From positions 49,085,910 to 49,149,909 of the forward strand of contig NC_052358.1 in NCBI RefSeq assembly GCF_009727055.1: a stretch of DNA of 64,000 nucleotides, given 5' to 3'. A model generated the notes under the pieces. That model was not told the DNA's origin. It saw only the letters and a list, made by a program, of their open reading frames with translations, and ran no database searches. Within the stretch, counting starts at the first letter, position 1; the number at the start of each line of letters is the position of its first letter. The position numbers were made by a program, and so were the translations under genes. This DNA is from Benincasa hispida (taxonomy: Eukaryota > Streptophyta > Magnoliopsida > Cucurbitales > Cucurbitaceae). Shown here in pieces: positions 36,370 to 48,786 of this stretch.

Positions 36370-37431
36370 GTCTGAAAGTCAACCCCAAAATCCTTGGTGG
36401 TTCTAGTTATTTTGCTTCTTTTAGGTTTTGGGTCGGTTTCCTTTGTAGAGGTAAGGTTTCTAACAGAGGTTAGACTACTTGATCTCAAGCCCCCACTATT
36501 TCTTGATTTAAAAAGAAATCTATCCTCAAAGAAGTCGGCATTGTTTGACTCGATGATAACTTTGTTTACTAGATCATAGAACCTATAGCCTTTACTATTT
36601 ATGGCATAACCTATAAAGACGTACTCATAGGCTCTATTGGCTAGCTTTCTTCTTTTAGGGTCTGGAACCCTTACATAGGCTAGACAACCCCATGTTCTAA
36701 AATATGACAAGTTTGGTTTTTTATTCTTGAGGATTTCGTAGGGTGAAGTTGTGTTTTTAGACTTTGGGATTCTATTCAGGACATAACAAACGGTAAGGAT
36801 GATTTCACCCCACCAATAAGACGCGACTCATGAACTAAGTAAAATAGAAACTACTAGCTCAACTAAAGTTTTATTTTTCCTTTCGACTTTTTCGTTCATT
36901 TCAAGAGAGTAAGGTGCAGTTTTTTCGTGTATTATTCCACGTGAGTTAAAAATTCATTAAAGTTGTTCGAGTCATACTCAGTTCCTCTATCACTATGAAG
37001 TCTTTTAATCTTTCTATTGAACCGATTCTCTACTTCAGAAATAAAAATTTGAAGGCATCAATCGCATCACTTTTGTTTTTCAACAAATATACAAAAGTAA
37101 AATCAAATCAGTCATCAATAAAAGTAATAAAATATCTTTTACTATTCCTAGTCAAGATGTCATCAAATTCATGTAAATCAGAATGAATTAAATCTAGAGG
37201 CTAAAAAATCCTAAGTACAGATTTATGCAGAGTTTTAGTAATTTTAGCCTGACTACAATACTCGCATTTATCAAATTTAGTTATGGATAACTTAGGTATC
37301 ATTTCCAGCCTAATCATGTTACTAATTAATTTCTTACTAACGTGACACAATCTAGCATGCCAAACATTCATAGAACACAACATATACATAAAAGATTTCA
37401 TTTTATTAAGATCTAAATTTAATTTGAACAT
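36370..37431 (-). pseudogene. Integrase of copia K
   Basis: Minus strand. The N-terminal zinc motif is in 37201-37431: WHARLCHVS followed by CEYCSQAK gives H-H-C-C. The catalytic core lies in broken frames between: SDRGTEYDS near 36990 holds the second catalytic Asp, and an ERKNKTL stretch near 36880 follows the expected position of the Glu. The C-terminal part is in 36400-36710: FRTWGCLAYVRVPDPKRRKL, YVFIGYAINSKGYRFYD. This enzyme inserts the DNA copy. All expected blocks are recognisable, but the reading frame is not continuous. Confidence 0.8.
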
Positions 37432-37435
37432 TCCC

Positions 37436-38017
37436 TCAGTTGCATACCTTTTTTTTTTTTTTTCCTACAAATACATTATTTTTTGTAGGGGTATATAAGT
37501 TTGCCCCTATGGTTTGAGTAAATCCAGCTTTTTTGAGGAGATAGCCCGAGACCAAGTTCTTTCTTATCTCAGGAGTATGCAGGACGTCCTTCAATGTAAG
37601 GGTCTTCCTAGAGGTAAACTTCAACTCCACCTCGTTGGTTCCAGCAACTTTCGTAGAGTGGTGATCCCCCAATATAATATTTTTATCCTTAGTTTCAGTA
37701 TAAGTTGTAAAGAGACTAAGATCATGACAGACATGGTGCATAGCGCCAGTATCTATCCACCACCCTTCAAAACCATCGATCACATTTACTTTTATGATCA
37801 TGGCAACTAACGGTTCTTCTGTCAAGTTCGCCTGACCAACAGGACGACGCCTATTCCTACAGTTCCTAACCATGTGTCTAAATTTATTACAATTAAAGCA
37901 AAGGAACTGTATCGTTTCTCTTGAAAGGGGTTTTTGCTTTTTCTGTTGGTTCTGGTTTTTGGAACCACGATTTGACCTTTCCTCTGTCCCTTTTGACTTT
38001 TGGTCAGGTTTTACCAT
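37436..38017 (-). pseudogene. Gag zinc knuckle and protease of copia K
   Basis: Minus strand, 193 codons. Near residue 40 the sequence CFNCNKFRHMVRNC matches the CX2CX4HX4C zinc knuckle that binds element RNA; the usual Gly before His is replaced by Arg. WWIDTGAMHHVCHD at about residue 86 is the protease active site (Asp-Thr-Gly). LKDVLHTPEIRKNLVSGYLL is the normal segment between protease and integrase. The frame ends in a lysine run encoded by an A/T tract (37450-37463), a likely slippage-prone site. Upstream gag is 38066-38581, in a different frame. Confidence 0.8.
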
Positions 38018-38065
38018 GACAGAAGTGGATCTCCTAGGTACGACGTTGACCTCCTCCCTCTAGTC

Positions 38066-38680
38066 CTACTTCCGGGCTTCCTCCTCAATCCTTAGCTGAG
38101 TGATGAGACTCTCTAAGGAAAGCTCCTTGGTCTTATACCTCAACGTGTTCTTAAAGTCCTTCCACAAATGGGGCAGCTTATCAATAATAATAGCAACTTG
38201 GAATTGTTCGTCTAGAGGCATACCTTCAGTTATTATCTCATAGGCTATCTTCTGTAGTTTGTGGGACTGGGCCTCCACATATTTGTCATCCATCATCTGG
38301 AACTTGAGATAACAACTAACATCATATTTCTTTGACCCAGCCTCCATGGTGTCGTACTTCTTTTGCAAGGCGTCGCAGACCACCTTTGTTGTCTTCATTG
38401 TGCTGTAGTAGTCATATAGATCATCAGTCAAACCATTTAGTATAACGTTCTTACATAAAAAATCTTTCTCCTCCCAGTCAGTAGATTCTTTTATCTGTTG
38501 TTCAGTTTGTGCTTCTAGCGAGACAATTAGTTTATCCCTGATACATGCGTCGACTACTTTCTTGACGGTAAGAAAGAACATCTTTTGCTTCCACCATTTG
38601 AAGTTCGCTCCATTGAACCGAAATGGACGGTTGAGGTCGGATGTCTAATGTCGTTGTTGGTGAGGGTCATTTGCGAATTG
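38066..38680 (-). pseudogene. Gag of copia K
   Basis: Minus strand. The open piece 38066-38581 begins inside gag at MFFLTVKKVVDACI. Reading further upstream in the same frame gives RFNGANFKWWKQK (to about 38630), the conserved start of copia gag. The likely true ATG near 38668 (MTLTNNDIRH) is one frameshift away. Later conserved parts include YDVSCYLKFQMMDD, LPHLWKDFKNTLRYKTKELSLESLITQLRIEE. Gag forms the particle shell. Overall length matches a normal copia gag (about 200 residues before the zinc knuckle). It is broken only at its start and by the shift into the knuckle frame. Confidence 0.8.
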
Positions 38681-38698
38681 GCAGAGAGGTGTTACAAT

Positions 38699-39373
38699 TG
38701 TTGGAAACAACAACACCCTTAGGATAACAGCAAACGGTCGGGAGCGGAACCTATAAAACAAAAGCTTGTTACAGGCCGAGTCACGGAGCTCGTGAATTAC
38801 TACCATGTCATCTCTAGGATAAAATAACCCACTGGAACACACCTTTTTGACAATTTTCTCTTTTTAATAACTAAATAACCTCTTTTACAACTATTAAATG
38901 TCCCTTTAAATGAATTATTAATTTTAATTTTGATATTTAATAAGTTAACATTCATATAACTAATAAGAACCGTAAACAAAAGATCAAGAAATGAACTTCA
39001 TTTCCACATTTACAAAATTTAAATTTAAAATGAAAAAAAAAAAAACGTTGAACTTGAAATGGTCAGAGGCTGCGCGAACGCAAGCCCCCACTACCCCAAA
39101 TTACGACGTAGGTTCTGCCACGTTGGACAGACCTTAGGAGAACTTTTCAGAGTGCAATGGGAATCTCTAACCCAAGCCATGAGGCTTCTTGATCGCTCAA
39201 AGACTCCGTCCAGGTTAATATGTTTCCTAGCCGACACTTGCTTCCGTTTTATTCTCCATTCCCGCCTCTCTTCTTCACCATTTTCTCGATGTGGGACAAA
39301 TACAAACTTCCACAACTTTACCATATTTGTAGACTTTTCTTTTTTCTTTTTTTGAGAACTTCAAAAGGTTTTT
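38699..39373 (-). repeat. 5' LTR of copia K (right edge tentative)
   Basis: The left edge TGTTGGAAACAAC matches the 3' LTR edge. The block at 38795-38850 (gaattactaccatgtcatc, ggataaaataaccca) aligns with 33670-33715. Beyond about 38860 the two LTRs are hard to align. No tRNA-Met primer site was found immediately inside the LTR (38590-38698). Confidence 0.45.
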
Positions 39374-39529
39374 GGTTATATATTTTATCTTGTTTCATTT
39401 ATTTTTTCTTGAGAGATGTCCTTTCATAGTTGTTTCCACTCCCTTTTCTTATACGCTAGGCTTGAAATGTCTTTACATCCATGAAAATAGGTGTGTATAT
39501 GAGTGAGATTGTGACATTTTTTTTTAGAC

Positions 39530-40030
39530 TAGGTCAAGTTGGTAATCTAAATGATCCAAACATGGTCTCCAATTCAACCTTTAAAATTTGGGTTGAGTTA
39601 GATTGGGTTAGGTTGTCGGGTTATTATTATTTTTTTCTTCTTAATTTAAAATACCTAAATTTATCTACAACACATATCTAATAACTAAAATCATATAAAA
39701 CTAAACTCTTATATATCAAATATCTATAATATATATTACAAAATTTATACAAAAACATTCTTAAAAGAAAAACATAAAGAATTCACAATTTCATCAATTT
39801 TAAAAGAAATAAATAATTTTTTTTATTAATATATATGTACTTTGATTTGAGTTGAGTCGAGTCAATCCAATTTTTATTTACTCAACTCTGGACCCAATCC
39901 AACTCAAGAAAAATAGAAAAAAATTCAACACAACCCAATTCAAAGACAAAACTAACCTAACCCAACCTTTATAATTTGGGTTAGACAATCCATGTTGTTC
40001 GAGTTGTTGGGTCATTTGAACATCCTACAT
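39530..40030. repeat. MITE-like element with imperfect terminal inverted repeats
   Basis: The left end (ttggtaatctaaatgatcc) is imperfectly complementary to the right end (gggtcatttgaacatcc). The interior alternates ttgggttgagtt / ggttaggttg with complements such as aacctaacccaacc. About 500 bp and non-coding. Confidence 0.45.
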
Positions 40031-41908
40031 GGAAATATAAAAACCTCAACTTTTAGAAAATATTGATCGACTTATCTATTGATAAAATATTGATTGATAT
40101 TTTGAAAAAAAAAATTATAAAAGTAAATAATATTTTATAGATATTAGGAGAATATGATATCCTACCAAAAAAAAAAAAAAAAACAGGAAGATCCTACACA
40201 TGGATGTGTTGTTTATCACACATACTTTAATACTTAAGTCAAAGTGTTGAATAGTATAGCAAAGTTTAGAGTTTGAAAAGTGAAAATAAATAAATTATAA
40301 TTATATATTTACCATGAATTGAGTTTTCTCTCAAACTAATTAGCTCATTTTGGCCTATGCCTTGTCATGTTTTTATATTTGATTACCTTTAAACCTATAA
40401 ATTTGCTTCATCTCATCATGCCCTCAAGTAGTCTATTTGGTGCAACAGCTTAACTTTGATATTACACCCCCTATAATCTTCTTATACTAATACTATATAT
40501 GAAAGGTGCTATGAGGTAATCTTTCTCTCTCCATTTAATAATCTCTATGTTACCGTTTCTAGATGGGAGACAATTCTTCGAGTGTAAGTGTAACAACCCC
40601 AAATTTCAACACTAAACTAGGAAACATTACCAAAATTTAACATGCAGCTATCTTTACTTTGTTTTATGTTAAAAGAAAAAAATTGACAGCATATATGTAA
40701 ACATAACAAAACCAAAACTTTATCTTAACACATGTTTCAAATGAACACACTCCCAATAACATTCAAAACAAAAAACTTCTCTCCACAGAACTACAAGATT
40801 TCCATAAAAGTAATACTCAATATTTATCTAATCAGGTTCAACAAAACTTACTAAGACAAAACAAGCTCAGACAATGTGAAATTCAAACATATTAGAAAAT
40901 TTTAAAATCTATTACAAATTTTCGAACTTAAAGATAAATAAAACAAACTTAAATTTAAAACAAAAATCCAATTCCAAATGTTTAATGTAAAATCGACTCA
41001 TAGAGAAAAGAGACAAAACAACTGCGTAATCTTAAAGATTCAACTTTCTCAAGCTTCCTCCTCATCATCACCAAGTTTCAGTCTATACACACTTATACTG
41101 GTAAATAGCCCACACCTAATGGGTCATCAAACAACATGCATATATTGCAAAAACATACAGGAACTGTAAATGTCAATCAAATCATGATATACTCATAAAT
41201 CAGATAATCCTATGTAAAACATACATAGCTGATAATTATTCAAACAAGAATAAAACATTGTATTAATCACAACATAAGACATTCTCAGTTTAACACATAA
41301 TTATTGCATTTAAATATACTAACACATGATTTGATGCACCATGTTATGTGTCACGAGGCGGAAGCGCGGTATGCGTATCTAATAAAATTTTTCCCGTGCG
41401 GCCTCAAAGAACCCTCCTTAACCAACCTATAAGTTGGACCCAATATTCCCCAAAGGTACCTACTAAAGCTCACAAACCTTAAAGTGGATTGTTTGACTCA
41501 CGTTTGAGTGGGAGAAGAGAAGGCCATACTTGATTGTGGAAATAATTCTTTATTATCAAAGATTATGAAAACCATAATACACACTCAAGGAGGACTCTAC
41601 TTACAAGACCAAACTCTAGAGAGTATGGAGAGAATTACTTGCTTCACAATTGAAGTCTCAAGTAATTTTCTAGTAGTTTTTGGACAGCCCCAACCTTTTA
41701 CTATTTATATTGGTGGGAGGAGCCTATAAATGAGAAGTTAGTGGGGGACTGGCCCTAGTGGGGGGTTAACCACCCACTACCTTACAAAATAGAGCCATTC
41801 TTCATGTCCCATGATCTTCTACCTTTTAGGAGAGGACATACCCACTATCTCCACCATTTTAGCTCCATTCCCACTTTCTATATTTAGGACACCACCACCC
41901 TAAGTTAT
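40031..41908. other. Gene-free stretch
   Basis: AT-rich. TGTAACAACCCCAAATTTC at about 40591 resembles a plant Gypsy LTR start, but I could not find its end. 41340-41908 looks like another decayed LTR (gaggcggaagcg near its left edge, ttaggacacca near its right). Open frames at 40978-41169 and 41508-41729 show no domain. Confidence 0.4.
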
Positions 41909-44047
41909 TGTTGGGATTGGTGTCCTAATTCTCCCGGACTCTCGTTGTTTTGTAAAGATACACATTGAATAAAATAAGTGTTATTAAATTCTGGCATTTA
42001 CTCATATCCAATAAACAAAGCTCCTTGGTTATCTTATGTGAACTTAAGCATGTATATGTGATATACAAGTGAATCATGCCTTAAGTGATCACCTAAATAG
42101 GTCTGTAGGATAAGGATTAAGGTGGGATACTTGATCCTGGTGACACTACGGATACGGCCCACTTTTGTAGAGGTTTGCAAGTGTTGTAAACTACTACAGA
42201 TGGTTGATCTTGACCATTCATATGGAGATGTGCGAGCGGGGGTGTCCTATACAAAGAGTTTGTATAAGACCTGGACCACGAGATGACTAGACTCTGTATA
42301 TAACGCCGTTGATACTAGAGACTTTGCATTCACCTAACGACCATAGGTGACACAACCTCAATCCTGAGTGTTTGCAGAACTCCTGCCCTGAGGGCGGTCC
42401 TTTGATTAGTATGGGTGAGAGTGGCCAGATTGCCAACTCAACATACCTACCTTTTGGGGACTTGTCTGATCTGGGAGCTGGGAACTCAATCCACAAGATG
42501 GAATTCACTCCTTTCCCGAAGTAGGGATAAGTAGAGAGATTGCTCCCTTAAGGGCTGATTCTGGGGCTTGAACATAGTGGCCACAATTTCTCTTTAGAAG
42601 AGAAGACTCAGTCATAGTAGAACCATGACTTATATTCATTAGAGGGATCAGTAGTACTTAAGGAGACAGATGTAACTACAGGGGCATAACTGTTATTGGC
42701 CCACCTGTACTTACGAGTGATCTGTGAAGGATTGTCTCACTACTGATTGGTTAAGATGGACACATAACGGATGGTGGATCCCTAACTAAAGAGTTTAGTC
42801 AGTTATTCACGTACCATTGGAGCTTCAAGCTACAGGTCCATGAGGTCCCCTTGGTAGCTCAATGGATTTAAGTTGAGGAAGTTCTTGGTATTGATTTGAA
42901 ATGTTCAAATTGACAAAAGGTATTTTGATTATATATGATATAATCGGTATATATGTTATAGATACATCTAGTGGAGGATTGATGTAAATGAGATTTACAT
43001 TAAGTACCATGGAATAGAAAAAGAACTATGGTTTATATGTTTCATGAGATGAAATATTAAAACTATAGGTTATAAATATAGTATGATAAGTTGGTTATCA
43101 TTTATATTTATAATAATATTAATTATTGGATAATTAATTCTTTTTCTTTAATAATCAAGTGAGTAAGTGGTTATTGAATTCATGGTAACCGTGAGTTTAA
43201 AAGGAAATTGGTTTTCCTATTTTGAAAAGAAGTTTTCAAACGATTGAAAAAGTTTTTTGAGTTTCTCTCTCGCGCAAAAGAAACTCACGTAGTTGTCAAG
43301 TAAATACGGATTTACTAAACGATCGTACAATGGCGAGTTAGACGCTCGTGCAGTATTTACTAAACGATCGCATAGTTTTACTAGACGATCGTTTGCTCGA
43401 AGTAAACGATCGTGTAGTGTCTGTAGGCGACAGACCGAGCTAAACGATGAGCTAAACGATCGCATAGCTTTTGCTAGACGATCACTTAGCTTTATCTAAA
43501 CGATTGGGCATTGACCTATACGATAGGTCTCCGCCATCTCCCACTTGCCCAGTCGTGTATGCGATCGGTGTTTCCTCCTTCGTCTGCCTCATACCAAGTC
43601 CGAATAGAGCCCACCCTTTGGATTCTCGCACCGAGAATACCAAGGTAGCCTTGTTGGTGGTGTTAGTCTCAAGTCGACACCATCAAGGTTTTCTGTAGGC
43701 CGTTCGTGGTGCTGCGGAGGAGTTCGCGCTGTTGCGGAGGAGTTCGTGGCCGAGGAGATCGATGAGGACGAGTGCAAAGAGTTCGTGCTGTGTTGTGGTC
43801 ATGTAGATCGAGCGTTCGAGGTTGCTGATTGTTCGAACGGTTGCGCAATAGAGCATGGAGATGCATCTTCAAATGTGTGTAGAGTTTGCTCTCTGTTCAT
43901 TTGAGTTTATTCATGCTATAATTTCTCTGTATGAATTGTATAACTGTTTGATTGAAGTTGACTGTAAATGTATTGTTCATTTATGATTGTAATTTGGAAT
44001 AATCTTTCTTTCGCTGCTCATGAAAATCTCGAATCCGATTTCCTTCA
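41909..44047 (+). mobile_element. LTR J, copia-type
   Basis: 2139 bp, starting TGTTGGGATTGGTGTCC and ending CCGATTTCCTTCA. It has the shared LTR blocks, the early hairpin TATACAAA GAG TTTGTATA (42248-42266) and a dense AAACGATCG cluster. The left flank GTTAT and right flank TTAGG do not match, so no TSD is supported; it may be a truncated or recombined solo LTR. Confidence 0.6.
43310..43530. repeat. AAACGATCG motif cluster in LTR J
   Basis: About nine occurrences of t(a/g)aacgatcg-like units within 220 bp (for example near 43316, 43365, 43403, 43453), with variable spacers. Apparent open frames across it on both strands are by-products of the repeated motif. Confidence 0.65.
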
Positions 44048-45551
44048 TTAGGACCACTCTCCATGATCTAGTGGGTGGTTCCCCTTGGAATCCTCGACAA
44101 AATGTATGAGTAACAAAAATATATGGAGAAGTTAGGTCTACGTGCAAGCATATATTGTCAAAGAAGTAATAAACCTTGGAGTATTCCAAAAGTCGAACCC
44201 ACATGACTAGTTCTAAATTTAATTTGCTTATGATTGTAACTAAATGTGATAGAAGGTAACATGTGGCAAATTGGGTTGTGAATAATTGAGAATTTAGATT
44301 GAAAATAGTAAATAATTATAATGGAATAAGGGTTAACAATGCTTCAAACTTTTGGGTGTTTATGCTACAAGTAATGTGACTGCATCATACCAAAATAATA
44401 AAATATGCATGAACAGAATACTATTCCTATTCGACATTGTATCAAGTTCCTTTAGGAGATCTAGGCAACTAATGTTTGATGTTTTCATGATTAGTTGAAT
44501 CATAGATTAATTCAAGTGCAATTTCTTTATCTTATAGTGTTCCTTATGTCTAAGGTGACGTGACCCTCCTATATCTAGGCTCTTAGTCCCATATCCTTTT
44601 GTGACCTTTGCTTACACTCTAGCCGTTTTAGCACTAGGGCTCCACTAGTCTATTAAATTAAGTGGTCAGTTTAGCTTACCGATTTTAACCTTAAATTCAA
44701 CAAAAAGAATGCATGGATCAAAATGGTTTGAGGAGAAACATTACTTAAGTCATAAAAACCCTGGGGCATTCACATTGTCGAACCCCTAGGAGAGATTTAG
44801 CTCTTGATAATTGATGAAATAATGAACACAATTAAATCAAGAATAATAACTATAATATGGAGTTTGATTAGAAGAAATAAAATACAATAAGTACAAAAAT
44901 TAAATGAAAAATAATGAACTTGGGATGAATCCTCAAGCCTCAAGTCTTTCCCTAGGTAGATTCCTCCCCTTTCGAGGTGAAATTGTCCCTTAAGCACACT
45001 TTCGTGGATGGGATAACCTAGAGCCACTACAGCTCAGAGGAACTTTAGTTATGGAGGCTACTAACTTGAAAACCCGAGAAAAGACCCAATGGGCTGTTGT
45101 AAAAATGGCAGAAAATTTGAAGGATGATAATGATTTCAGCTATGACAAGTTGTCTCTCAAGATGAAGGGTTTTCTCCCTTTTATAAGCTTCATGGTTAAG
45201 GATGACTGAGATCTTCGTTCTGAGGGTTTACCAGGTGAAATCGTAGCTGCCCAACTGATAAAATCGTGAAAATCATAACTATTTTTGACTGGTTCAAAAT
45301 CTGGAAAATTAGGGTGCACTGTGCGAGCGGGTCAGACCAAGAATCTATAGAAATAGCCAAAATACAGGAAAAATTCACCAGATTAGCGCCAAATCAACAA
45401 AGAACATAATTTAATCACAATTAATCCCTCATGAAATCATTTTAACATATTAAGACAAAATTTAAGAGAAAACTTATGCATGAATCCATTTTTCACAAAA
45501 AAAAAGTGCACAAATAAAGGCCTTAAAACATATTTTTCATAACATGAATCA
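44048..45551 (-). repeat. Probable 3' LTR of non-autonomous element M (left edge uncertain)
   Basis: The right edge is inferred from the complement of a TGATTCATG LTR start at 45551, next to the complement of AAGTTTAGGGGTG (45552-45564), a polypurine tract like that of plant LARD-type elements. The region has no coding frame. Its left part may be truncated by LTR J. Confidence 0.45.
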
Positions 45552-46782
45552 CACCCCTAAACTTAAATCTTTTCTTATCCTCAAGAAAATAACATCCAAA
45601 GTTCAAAAATTGCATGCTCAGTTTATAAATGCAAAGACAACAACTTTCATAAGGGGTCTCCAATCAAAGTACCTTGCAAAACTACAAGCTCCCTAAGAAT
45701 CTATACCAGACTTTTATTTGGCTAAAGGCTCAACATCTTTTGACTATCTACCAAAACATGTCTATTAACCTAGCTACTAGTTATCAAACCTAGTAACACT
45801 CTAAACATACTACAACTTTGCCAATCACCAAGTCTCATAAAGTACATAATTTTCATCCACACCAAACTTAGACTTTTACTATGCCTTTATTTCAATGCTT
45901 TTTTTATTGCCTAGGACAAACACATTGTGTCATCCCTATCTTCATTCCAGCTTAACCACATGGGTATCATGTCGAACATCTGACTATGAGCAAGGCTCAC
46001 AGTTTAGGCGCCACTCACTTACCTTACTAACCGTTCTGCTACAGAAGAAAGCACGAATGTCATGCTCACCTCTAATGGTTAGTTTGGAATGGAAGAGTGT
46101 GGCTCGATTACAACATGTAAGGCTAAGTTCTCCTAGTGTGCTAGACTAATGAACATGTAGGAGACTAGCTTAAGGAGGTTTTGCACATATAAAACAAAAA
46201 TAAACTCTTGGTTTTGTATCCTTTTGGGGTTGAATGCAAGGCATACGAAAGGAGATATGCTCTAGGTATCATCATCAAAAGCTACTTTTCACAACAAACA
46301 AAATATCATGCATCCATTAGTTACACAAACGAAGGAAAACAAAACTGAATTCTAGCAGAACCTAACAACTAACCCAACAACTAACCTAACTGCACATAAA
46401 AGGAATTATAACAAAGCATAATAAAATTAATTCTGAGAGCATAAAGGGAAGAACAAAAGAAGGAACATGATAATCCCTTAACGAGATGAAGCATTATCAT
46501 CAACTTTTAGACCTTGTTCGTCATCAACTGGGTCGTGAAGGATATGATCTGGAAAGGTGGGCATAATAGGGTAATAATTAGGACATGCAACACTAAGGAA
46601 GCACTAGAATGCATCTTTTTGCTCCTTAGCAGGAAATGCTAGAATGCATCTTCTCGCTCCTTAGCATCTTCCAATAATCATGGGATTGCTTCATGAACCT
46701 CTCCAAATGATTGACCATAAGCACTACAACGTTGGCGTGGATAGATGAGGCATTGACATTGTATGGCTGCTAAGAGGGTGTC
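45552..46782 (-). other. Internal region of element M, left of copia A
   Basis: No intact ORF. A phrase of about 20 bases (gaatgcatctt...gctccttagca) is duplicated around 46605-46665. Its right edge 46783-46787 (GTGAG) is one copy of element A's target duplication, and the matching continuation begins at 56257. Confidence 0.45.
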
Positions 46783-46787
46783 GTGAG

Positions 46788-48658
46788 TGATAGAGTAAAT
46801 AAGTATGCAACGTAAGTAATCAGAATCAATAAGCACTGTAATTACATTTAATTTGAGTTCTAAAATCATGCAAAAATAGATTTTCAAAAAGGGTTTCGAG
46901 AACATGTACCTTGGTAGAATCCCCCATATCCAAGCTGATCTTCTCGAATTTTCAGCTTCAAATCTTTAGTGAACCACCAAGAAATCTTCTCTACTATTCT
47001 CAGCCTTGAATTTGAGTGGTGAAACTCAAGATTGAAGTGAATTCTAGAGGGGAATGAAGAGGGTTTTTGAGAGACAATTAAATTTTTCAGAAAACTCACT
47101 TTTCCAGTAGCTCAATATATCCAATTCTAAAATTTCTGAGAGTTTTATGTATCTAATACATGCAGCCACTCAGTCATGAAGGTCAATGACACTTTAATTT
47201 CAAAGATTCAATGGGCTAGGTGTGTCTATGAAATTAATCCACCTCCTACTTCAAAAGTAATGGATTTTCCCACTATGTAAATTTTAATCTTTCAATTTCC
47301 ATTTCCATTTCCAATTTTAATTAATTAAAAAATAACTAAATTCAAAAAACAAAAATTCAATTTCTGGAATTGAATTAAAAAAATGAAAATTAATTTGATT
47401 TTAATTAATTAAACAAATTTTATTAATAAAATAATAATTTAATATCAAATATTAAATTAATCAAACACCTAATTTCAATCTGAACACTTTAAATTAAAAA
47501 CCCTAAATTCATTTTGAATAGTTCAAATTGAAATTCAATTTGAACACTTCAAATTGAAATCATTTCAAATTCACTCAATTTACTAATCCAAGGTGTTCAT
47601 GTTTTACGAGCTAGTAGAGAGACCTTATGGACCTACAGATCCTGAGCTCTGACGATTTGAGATTAATTGGCTAAACTCTTTATGCCGAATTAATCTATAT
47701 TCGTTAACTATCGAGTCATACCACTATAGCTCGATAGTTGCACTCTCCTCACTGTAGATATATTGTGTCCATTTGATTTAACCATAATTAGTAAGTCGAC
47801 TTTTTACAGGTTGTTTGTAATAACGGTTAGGTCAAATGCTATTTTACCCTCGAAATTACATCTTGCTCCTTAAGTTCCACTGATCCTCTAATGAACAATT
47901 AGTTTGTGATCCATTCACTAAACCAAATCCTTATCGGGCCAATGAGAGGGGTGGGGCCCCTTGTTCAAGACCTAGATTCGGCACTTAAGAGAACAACCTT
48001 TCTTCTATCCCTAAATTAGGTAGCCGTGAATTTCATCTTGCACCTTATATCCTCATCTATCTACCTGATCTTACCTCTGAAATATGAGGCATATTGAGTC
48101 GTCGCTGTTGAGCCAACCCTCATCTATGCAAATCTAAGGATAATTTCGAATAAACAGGAGTTCATAGTTAGCTCAAGATTAAGATCGAGTTACTTAGGTC
48201 ATCTATGTGAAATGATCAATCTTAAATAGTAAACAACATTATAAAGTAAGAGTGACTTATTTTTTCGTCCGATCTTATGCAAATTCATTGCATAGGATGC
48301 CCCCACTCCTCATGTCAATACATGAACGAATCAGGATCACTTCGTTTTGTAGCACCTTACAACAAATTGTAACAATTATAGAGTGAGCCACATCTTATAG
48401 TGTTACGAGAATAAGACACCCAACCTTATTCATATACAATAGAGTGTTTTAGCTATTTACTCAAACTTGATCCATCTTTATGTCTCCACATAAAGTTCAA
48501 GTATTCATATAATAGCCATGGATCTTAGTTTGTTGGATTTAGTCTTTACAAGTTCAATCTACATATTCAACAACAACTTTATTGAATAAACATCTTTATT
48601 GAAAAATAGAATATGTGTAACTTTACAAACTGCGAGGTTTAAGACATACAACCCAACA
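46788..48658 (-). repeat. 3' LTR of copia A
   Basis: 1871 bp, plus-strand edges TGATAGAGTAAATAAG and ACATACAACCCAACA. It contains hairpin AACTATCGAG / CTCGATAGTT (47706-47739) and hairpin TATGCAA / TTGCATA (48276-48294). Confidence 0.85.
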
Positions 48659-48786
48659 AACTTCCATTTGGACTAAAATTCAATGGATAAATATATACAA
48701 ATATAAATAATGTTGAGTTCAATGAGAGAATAAATACAATAAACTAGGGCATTAGATTCCAATTATTTCTCTCACTTGCCCTAGTT

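Larger units (their letters stand above)
33580..39373 (-). mobile_element. Copia retrotransposon K, decayed, different lineage
   Basis: Minus strand: gag, zinc knuckle, protease, integrase, RT, RNase H, polypurine tract complement (atccccacttt from 34270), then 3' LTR 34269-33580. A shorter LTR (690 bp) and a distinct gag separate it from the A/D/L group. The left flank is GGTTA (33575-33579). GGTTA also occurs at 39374-39378, which would give a 5' LTR of 675 bp, but that right edge is tentative because the 5' LTR aligns clearly to the 3' copy only over its first 160 bp. Confidence 0.65.

Noticed and set aside
43217..43500. Open frames with repeated Arg/Ser units (possible repeat protein)
   Set aside because: They are translations of the AAACGATCG motif array in LTR J on both strands; the periodicity belongs to the DNA motif.
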